DNA from: Bacillus sp. FJAT-26390 | Lineage (GTDB): Bacteria > Bacillota > Bacilli > Paenibacillales > Paenibacillaceae | Reading direction: 5' to 3' | DNA length: 64,000 bases | Assembly: GCF_001682865.1 (NCBI RefSeq) | Contig: NZ_MAQX01000034.1 | Coordinates: 165,569-229,568, forward strand | Shown here: positions 59,753-64,000 of the stretch, piece by piece | Position numbering within the stretch: position 1 is the first letter of the stretch | Layout: each line of letters starts with the position of its first letter | The notes under the pieces: generated by a model | The model's input: the letters and a program-made list of their open reading frames with translations, nothing else | The model's database searches: none | What the model was told of the DNA's origin: nothing | Translations under genes and position numbers: made by a program

Positions 59753-60355
59753 TCACGATTCCAAATACGTCTGCGGGATCGGTTTTCCGGCTTCGATTGC
59801 CAGATTGATTTTGTTCAGCCAAGCCTGTGAAAGCTTGCCTGTGCCTCTCCGCAGCACCTCTACGTGAACCGTTCGCTTGCCCCATTGCTCGTACACCTGT
59901 TTGATCGTTTCGAAATACAGATCGATGCGTTTTCCCTTTATAGCCGACCCGGTATCCGCCACTACGCCGTAGCCATAGCCCGGAATGTAAAGCAAGGTGC
60001 CGATTGGAAAAAGCTTCGTATCCGCGGCAATCGTCGACACCTGATCCCTGCGCACCTTAACGCCTGAATACGTTATGCCATATAGGGGGTGCCCTGGCCG
60101 TTTGCCCGTCGATTCGACGCCTGCTGTATAGCCTGTGGCAACGACTTCAACCGTATTCGGCTTTAGCTTTTTAGAGGGCCCTGCGGCTTCTCCCTCATTA
60201 TTTTTGCTCGCCGGCTTATCACCTGCGGCTGCTTGCTTTGGCGGCGTTGCTTCAGCCGACGCCGAGCATCTGGCTGTATTTAAACCGATAACGATAACTG
60301 ACAGAAACAGCAGTAAGGTTAATCCTCTTTTGATATAAAAAAAGCTTGTGACCAT
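59753..60355 (-). CDS. Exported 3D-domain protein (putative lytic transglycosylase-type)
   Basis: A 200-residue protein with an N-terminal signal/anchor (RGLTLLLFLSVIVIGLNTA) and a Lys/Ala-rich linker. The C-terminal 3D domain (about 80-165; VVATGYTAG, GTLLYIPGYGYGVVADTGSAIKGKRIDLYFE) has three conserved Asp. Related to YuiC/YabE-type stationary-phase survival proteins and MltA-like cutters of peptidoglycan. ATG 60355 has GAGGAGG upstream. Confidence 0.88.
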   Translation of the reverse strand: MVTSFFYIKRGLTLLLFLSVIVIGLNTARCSASAEATPPKQAAAGDKPASKNNEGEAAGPSKKLKPNTVEVVATGYTAGVESTGKRPGHPLYGITYSGVKVRRDQVSTIAADTKLFPIGTLLYIPGYGYGVVADTGSAIKGKRIDLYFETIKQVYEQWGKRTVHVEVLRRGTGKLSQAWLNKINLAIEAGKPIPQTYLES

Positions 60356-60416
60356 CTGGGTTACTTCCTCCTCAGAAGAATAATGCCCCGATGGCACAAG
60401 CTTTATGCGTTATTTA

Positions 60417-62354
60417 TTATTGTTCTTTATCTGCGATTTGCTTCTGCAGCAGCGCAATCAGCTCTGCTAACGGCATGGAGCCAAGATCGCCTTCGCCGCG
60501 TTTCCGTACGGAAACCGCTTCTGCTTGCATTTCATTCTCGCCAACGACCAGCATATAAGGCGCTTTTTCAAGCTGCGCCTCGCGGATTTTGTAACCCAGC
60601 TTCTCATTGCGTAGGTCGCTTTCAACGCGTATACCGCTTGCTTGAAGCTGCTCAGCCACTTTGCGAGCATAACCCTCGTAAGCAGTCGATACCGGAATAA
60701 CCTTTGCTTGTACAGGCGACAACCAAAGCGGAAGTGCGCCTGCAAAGTTCTCGAGCAAGAATGCAGTCATTCGCTCCATCGTACTGATGATGCCGCGGTG
60801 AATAACGACCGGACGATGCTTTTTGCCATCCTCGCCTGTATATTCAAGCTCAAAGCGCTCAGGAAGCAAGAAATCAAGCTGTGCAGTCGACAGCGTTTCT
60901 TCTTTGCCTAGCGCTGTTTTGATTTGTACGTCAAGCTTAGGACCGTAGAATGCCGCCTCGCCTTCTGCCTCGAAGAACGGAAGCTCAAGCTCTTCCACTA
61001 CCTCGCGAAGCATGCGCTGTGACATTTCCCACATTTCATCATTTTGGAAATATTTCTCCGTATCCTTAGGATCACGGTAGGACAACCGGAAACGGTAATC
61101 CTTGATGCCAAAATCTTCATACACTTTGCGAATCAAATTAACTACGCGTGCGAATTCCTCTTTAATTTGATCCGGGCGACAGAAGATGTGAGCATCGTTC
61201 AGCGTCATTGCCCGTACGCGGTGCAAGCCAGTAAGCGCGCCAGACATCTCATAACGGTGCATCGTGCCAAGCTCGGCAATCCGAACCGGGAGATCGCGGT
61301 AGCTGCGCATGTCGCTTTTGAACACCATCATATGATGCGGACAGTTCATCGGACGCAGAACAAGCTCCTCGTTGTCCATAATCATTTTCGGGAACATATC
61401 CTCGCTGTAGTGCTCCCAGTGACCGGATGTTTTGTAAAGCTCTACGTTCGCAAGCACCGGCGTATAGACATGCTCATAGCCTAGTCTTTCTTCAAGATCA
61501 ACGATATAACGCTCCATCGTTCTGCGAAGCTTCGCACCGTTTGGCAGCCATAGCGGCAAGCCTTGGCCAACCTCGCGCGAGAACGTGAACATTTTCAGCT
61601 CGCGGCCGAGCTTACGGTGATCGCGCTTCTTCGCTTCCTCAAGGAAGTGGAGATGCTCATCGAGCTGCGCTTTTTTCGGGAACGCCGTACCGTAAATCCG
61701 CTGCAGCATTTTGTTTTTAGAATCGCCGCGCCAGTATGCGCCAGCCACGCTGAGCAGCTTGAAGGCTTTAATACGGCCTGTCGAAGGCAGATGCGGTCCG
61801 CGGCAAAGGTCGAAAAACTCGCCTTGGTCATACATCGTAATGACGGAATCAGCAGGAAGGTCACGAATGAGCTCCAGCTTCAAATTGTCATCCAGCTCGG
61901 TAAAGATCGCAAGTGCTTCGTCTCTGCTGACAACGCGGCGGCGAATATCAAGGTTTTGCTGAACGATCTTCTCCATTTCCTTCTCGATCTTCACAAGATC
62001 CTCAGGCGTCAAAGACTGTTCCATATCTATGTCATAGTAGAAGCCGTCCTCGATCACGGGACCGATGCCAAGCTTAACATTCGTATTTCCGTAAATGCGC
62101 TTGATTGCCTGTGCGAGCAAATGCGCCGTACTGTGGCGATATACTTCAAGGCCGTCAGCCGATTCAACGGTTACGATCTCAATTGCCGCATCCGCCTCGA
62201 TTGGCGTATACACATCGACTACCTTCCCGTCGATTTTTCCGGCAATCGCATTTTTTCTTAGTCCCGAGCTGATAGAGCCCGCTACTTCTTCAATTGTTGT
62301 GCCTGCAGCATACTCTCTTACCGCGCCGTCCGGCAAAGTAACTTGAATGGCCAT
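60417..62354 (-). CDS. thrS: Threonyl-tRNA synthetase
   Basis: A 645-residue enzyme: TGS domain (1-60), editing domain with HSTAHLLAQAIKRI, class II core (MNCPHHMMVFKSDMRSYRDLPVRIAELG; ALTGLHRVRAMTLNDAHIF; GIISTMERMTAFLLENF) and anticodon-binding domain. A T-box leader precedes it. ytxC lies upstream on the same strand, as in Bacillus. Confidence 0.96.
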   Translation of the reverse strand: MAIQVTLPDGAVREYAAGTTIEEVAGSISSGLRKNAIAGKIDGKVVDVYTPIEADAAIEIVTVESADGLEVYRHSTAHLLAQAIKRIYGNTNVKLGIGPVIEDGFYYDIDMEQSLTPEDLVKIEKEMEKIVQQNLDIRRRVVSRDEALAIFTELDDNLKLELIRDLPADSVITMYDQGEFFDLCRGPHLPSTGRIKAFKLLSVAGAYWRGDSKNKMLQRIYGTAFPKKAQLDEHLHFLEEAKKRDHRKLGRELKMFTFSREVGQGLPLWLPNGAKLRRTMERYIVDLEERLGYEHVYTPVLANVELYKTSGHWEHYSEDMFPKMIMDNEELVLRPMNCPHHMMVFKSDMRSYRDLPVRIAELGTMHRYEMSGALTGLHRVRAMTLNDAHIFCRPDQIKEEFARVVNLIRKVYEDFGIKDYRFRLSYRDPKDTEKYFQNDEMWEMSQRMLREVVEELELPFFEAEGEAAFYGPKLDVQIKTALGKEETLSTAQLDFLLPERFELEYTGEDGKKHRPVVIHRGIISTMERMTAFLLENFAGALPLWLSPVQAKVIPVSTAYEGYARKVAEQLQASGIRVESDLRNEKLGYKIREAQLEKAPYMLVVGENEMQAEAVSVRKRGEGDLGSMPLAELIALLQKQIADKEQ

Positions 62355-62429
62355 TTTCGTTCATCCTCCAGTTTGTCTGTAAGCAAATCGCTTCATTGTT
62401 TAGTTCCCGTTCCAAGCAAAAAAGAGCAC

Positions 62430-62733
62430 AAAAAAAGCACGCATCCCTAAAAAAGGGACGAGTGCTTGTGTGCTCGTGGTTCCACCCTACTTCAACTGTG
62501 CCAGCATCAACAGCTCATGGCATGCAGTCCTTGTATGATCTGGTAACGGAGAATTCCGGTACAGCTTACTGCTACAGCTAAGCTCCTGAAGAGCTGCCAT
62601 AGGTTAGGCCATACAGCTAAAAAGGGGTATATCTGCGGACATTATGGAAGGAAATTGCAGCCAAGTTTCCTCTCTCTGAGCCAAACATCATGAGCAGATA
62701 CATGTCTTTATCATTGCCGATTAGAACGTATAT
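62430..62733 (-). ncRNA. T-box leader riboswitch of thrS
   Basis: About 300-base leader on the minus strand between the promoter and thrS. The T-box sequence AGGGTGGAACCACG is at 62488-62475 and the intrinsic terminator at 62467-62430 (AGCAC...TCCC with GGGA...GTGCT, then six U). In stem I, TATCTGC pairs with GCAGATA. A following ACC (62628-62626) is a candidate Thr specifier. Uncharged tRNA-Thr should favour the antiterminator. Structure read by eye. Confidence 0.9.
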
Positions 62734-62740
62734 GACTGTC

Positions 62741-62769
62741 ATTATAGCTTGACTTGCGCGATTGGTCAA
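62741..62769 (-). promoter_or_regulatory. Promoter of the thrS T-box leader
   Basis: Minus-strand TTGACC (62769-62764), 17 bases, TATAAT (62746-62741). Confidence 0.78.
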
Positions 62770-62796
62770 GGCTATAGGACCAGCTGAAATATTTTC

Positions 62797-63729
62797 CTAC
62801 GGCTGAATGAGCTCATCCAGGCTGCTGCTGCAGGATGCGCATTGCACGCACACGGTTACCCGCTGATCAAAGATCGTTTCGATCGTTCGAATGACCTGCA
62901 TATCCGGCTGCCTCGTATGAATCGTAATGTGGTTTGGCGATACAGCGATCAGGGAGCTGATGACCATATCCTCGATATTCATCTCGGTCTCGAGCATTTC
63001 GGCTACGATACGGTCGGTTGGCGGATTCGGGTCAAGCAGCTGAAAGCTCTCATCATAGAGCATGAAGTCATGCCCGCCCTTGTGAAGCAAATGAACCATC
63101 GGCAGCTTCGTATCTTGAAGAAAAACAAAATATTTTAACAGGGAAATAAACTCCTGATATTGTTTGTCGAGTACATATTCGTCTAACGCATATTCAACAA
63201 CCTCGGCTAGTTCCTTTCGATAAGGCTTTAACCGGAAAGTTGTAAAGCCAGTTACGTTAAGCTGCGTATTCTCCTGCAAAAATTGCTCAACCTCAGTCGT
63301 CACTTTGCCCTTGCGCCTTAATCGGTCAGCATCCAGAAATTTAGTGCCAAGGCTATCCCACTCTTTGCCGTGCAGAAGATCATGACAATATCGCTCAATA
63401 GCAGCAGCATCGGTCGAATGGCTATTTCGATACTTTCTGCGAATAATAGTTGACAGCATGGTTGGTTCAAGCTCGCTCACCACAAATTCGGCAATCGCCT
63501 TCGCTGCCGCATGATAGACAGCAGGACCATGCGTTTTAAGCTGAAAATGCGGCAATATGGCTTGGCAGCTGACATCCTGATCGGATATCGGCAAAAATTC
63601 AACGATGGCTTGCCGCTCCTTTTTTGAGCCAATATGTAAATCGTCGAGCACTTGTTCCTTCAACAAATTCGTAAGTTTATCCACCGACTTTTGGAGGCTT
63701 GTAGGCAAAGAAATCGTAAATAGCTCCAT
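62797..63729 (-). CDS. ytxC: YtxC-like sporulation protein
   Basis: A 310-residue protein matching YtxC (SLPTSLQKSVDKLTNLLKEQV, QEFISLLKYFVFLQDTKLPMVHLLHK, DMVISSLIAVSPNHITIHTR). The C-terminus has a CVQCASC cluster. Predicted soluble. Encoded upstream of thrS as in Bacillus. Biological role not known beyond a link to sporulation. ATG 63729 follows AAAGGGGTGAGCCT. Confidence 0.85.
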   Translation of the reverse strand: MELFTISLPTSLQKSVDKLTNLLKEQVLDDLHIGSKKERQAIVEFLPISDQDVSCQAILPHFQLKTHGPAVYHAAAKAIAEFVVSELEPTMLSTIIRRKYRNSHSTDAAAIERYCHDLLHGKEWDSLGTKFLDADRLRRKGKVTTEVEQFLQENTQLNVTGFTTFRLKPYRKELAEVVEYALDEYVLDKQYQEFISLLKYFVFLQDTKLPMVHLLHKGGHDFMLYDESFQLLDPNPPTDRIVAEMLETEMNIEDMVISSLIAVSPNHITIHTRQPDMQVIRTIETIFDQRVTVCVQCASCSSSLDELIQP

Positions 63730-63844
63730 AGGCTCACCCCTTTCGTTCCTTATCAGTATATGGTGCGGCGTTCGGGGATATACGATGAAGACATTGGAAT
63801 GTAAGGGAATCAAGCCGCAGCCTGGCCTAGAAGCAAGACATAGC

Positions 63845-63905
63845 AAAAAACGTCTGCCAAACCATTCCTCTCACGTGGAGAAGAACGTTTAGCAGACGTC
63901 TTTTA
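63845..63905. terminator. Terminator at the right edge
   Basis: ACGTCTGC pairs with GCAGACGT, inner AAAC/GTTT, with T-runs on both sides. It ends the minus-strand gene entering from the right. Confidence 0.75.
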
Positions 63906-63930
63906 TTGAAGCTATTTGGATAAACTGAAA

Positions 63931-64000
63931 TTAATTTTGCATGACAAAATCCAGATCAGCTTTGTCTGTTTCGTTGTACATTTTCAAAATATTATATTTA
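63931..64000 (-). CDS. C-terminal end of an unidentified gene
   Basis: An open frame enters from the right edge and ends at TAA (63933-63931). The last residues read YNILKMYNETDKADLDFVMQN. A terminator follows 26 bases later, which supports a real gene end. Too short to identify. Confidence 0.5.
   Translation of the reverse strand, partial: KYNILKMYNETDKADLDFVMQN

Overview
The window looks like chromosomal DNA of an endospore-forming, low-to-middle G+C Firmicute, most like Paenibacillus or a close relative. Four things point there. Spore-associated genes are scattered through it: prkA, a YhcN-type lipoprotein, ytxC beside thrS, a gamma-type SASP-like gene and a GerPF-like gene. There is a complete liaFSR set and an S-layer-homology protein. 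Ribosome binding sites are strong GGAGG types, often with TTG or GTG starts. Regulation is Gram-positive in style (T-box leader, GlnR/TnrA-type boxes). No rRNA, tRNA, CRISPR array, insertion sequence or prophage was found. Most of the window is ordinary core genome, with a few accessory islands.

Layout. 1-4.3 kb: oligopeptide/dipeptide ABC importer (ATPase cut by the left edge, two permeases, lipoprotein). 4.4-6.6 kb: cyclophilin and small proteins. 6.9-10.2 kb: metE with a LysR regulator and a 17-bp palindrome matching the MET-box layout. 10.3-11.0 kb: decayed serine hydrolase. 11.2-13.8 kb: S-layer-type surface protein. 13.9-17.0 kb: ECF sigma with a putative membrane partner, a 2OG-Fe(II) oxygenase, and ribosomal protein L25/Ctc. 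17.0-21.8 kb: a divergent mannose-polymer locus. It has an HTH regulator with a DUF1861/MTP-like putative beta-mannosyltransferase-phosphorylase on one strand, and a GT4 glycosyltransferase, an (alpha/alpha)-barrel protein and mannose-1-phosphate guanylyltransferase on the other. 21.8-23.2 kb: alkD and alkA. 23.3-29.2 kb: complete ribose operon rbsKDACB followed by rbsR. 29.3-31.8 kb: two polysaccharide deacetylases flanking a YhcN-like lipoprotein. 32.0-35.3 kb: ATP-grasp/alpha-E/transglutaminase triad. 35.6-38.6 kb: short globin-coupled sensor and PrkA. 38.9-42.1 kb: DUF2161, aminotransferase, a 30-residue membrane peptide, AbrB-like protein and trmL. 42.3-48.5 kb: orphan response regulator, serC, glnA, aroF and ispH. 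48.6-56.0 kb: envelope-stress block (htrA with its own two-component system, yugN, liaFSR). 56.2-64.0 kb: amt, a soluble chemoreceptor, SASP-like gene, 3D-domain protein, thrS with T-box leader, ytxC, and the end of one more gene.

How the parts connect. Nitrogen metabolism is linked by GlnR/TnrA-type boxes upstream of glnA and amt. Amino-acid supply is represented by metE, serC, aroF and the thrS T-box. Envelope surveillance is concentrated at 48-56 kb. The two parts with the most biology still to learn are the mannose-polymer locus at 17-22 kb and the ATP-grasp triad at 32-35 kb. The first could be a bacterial counterpart of the mannogen (beta-1,2-mannan reserve) cycle known from Leishmania. 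The second is a widely conserved but poorly characterised putative peptide-modification module.
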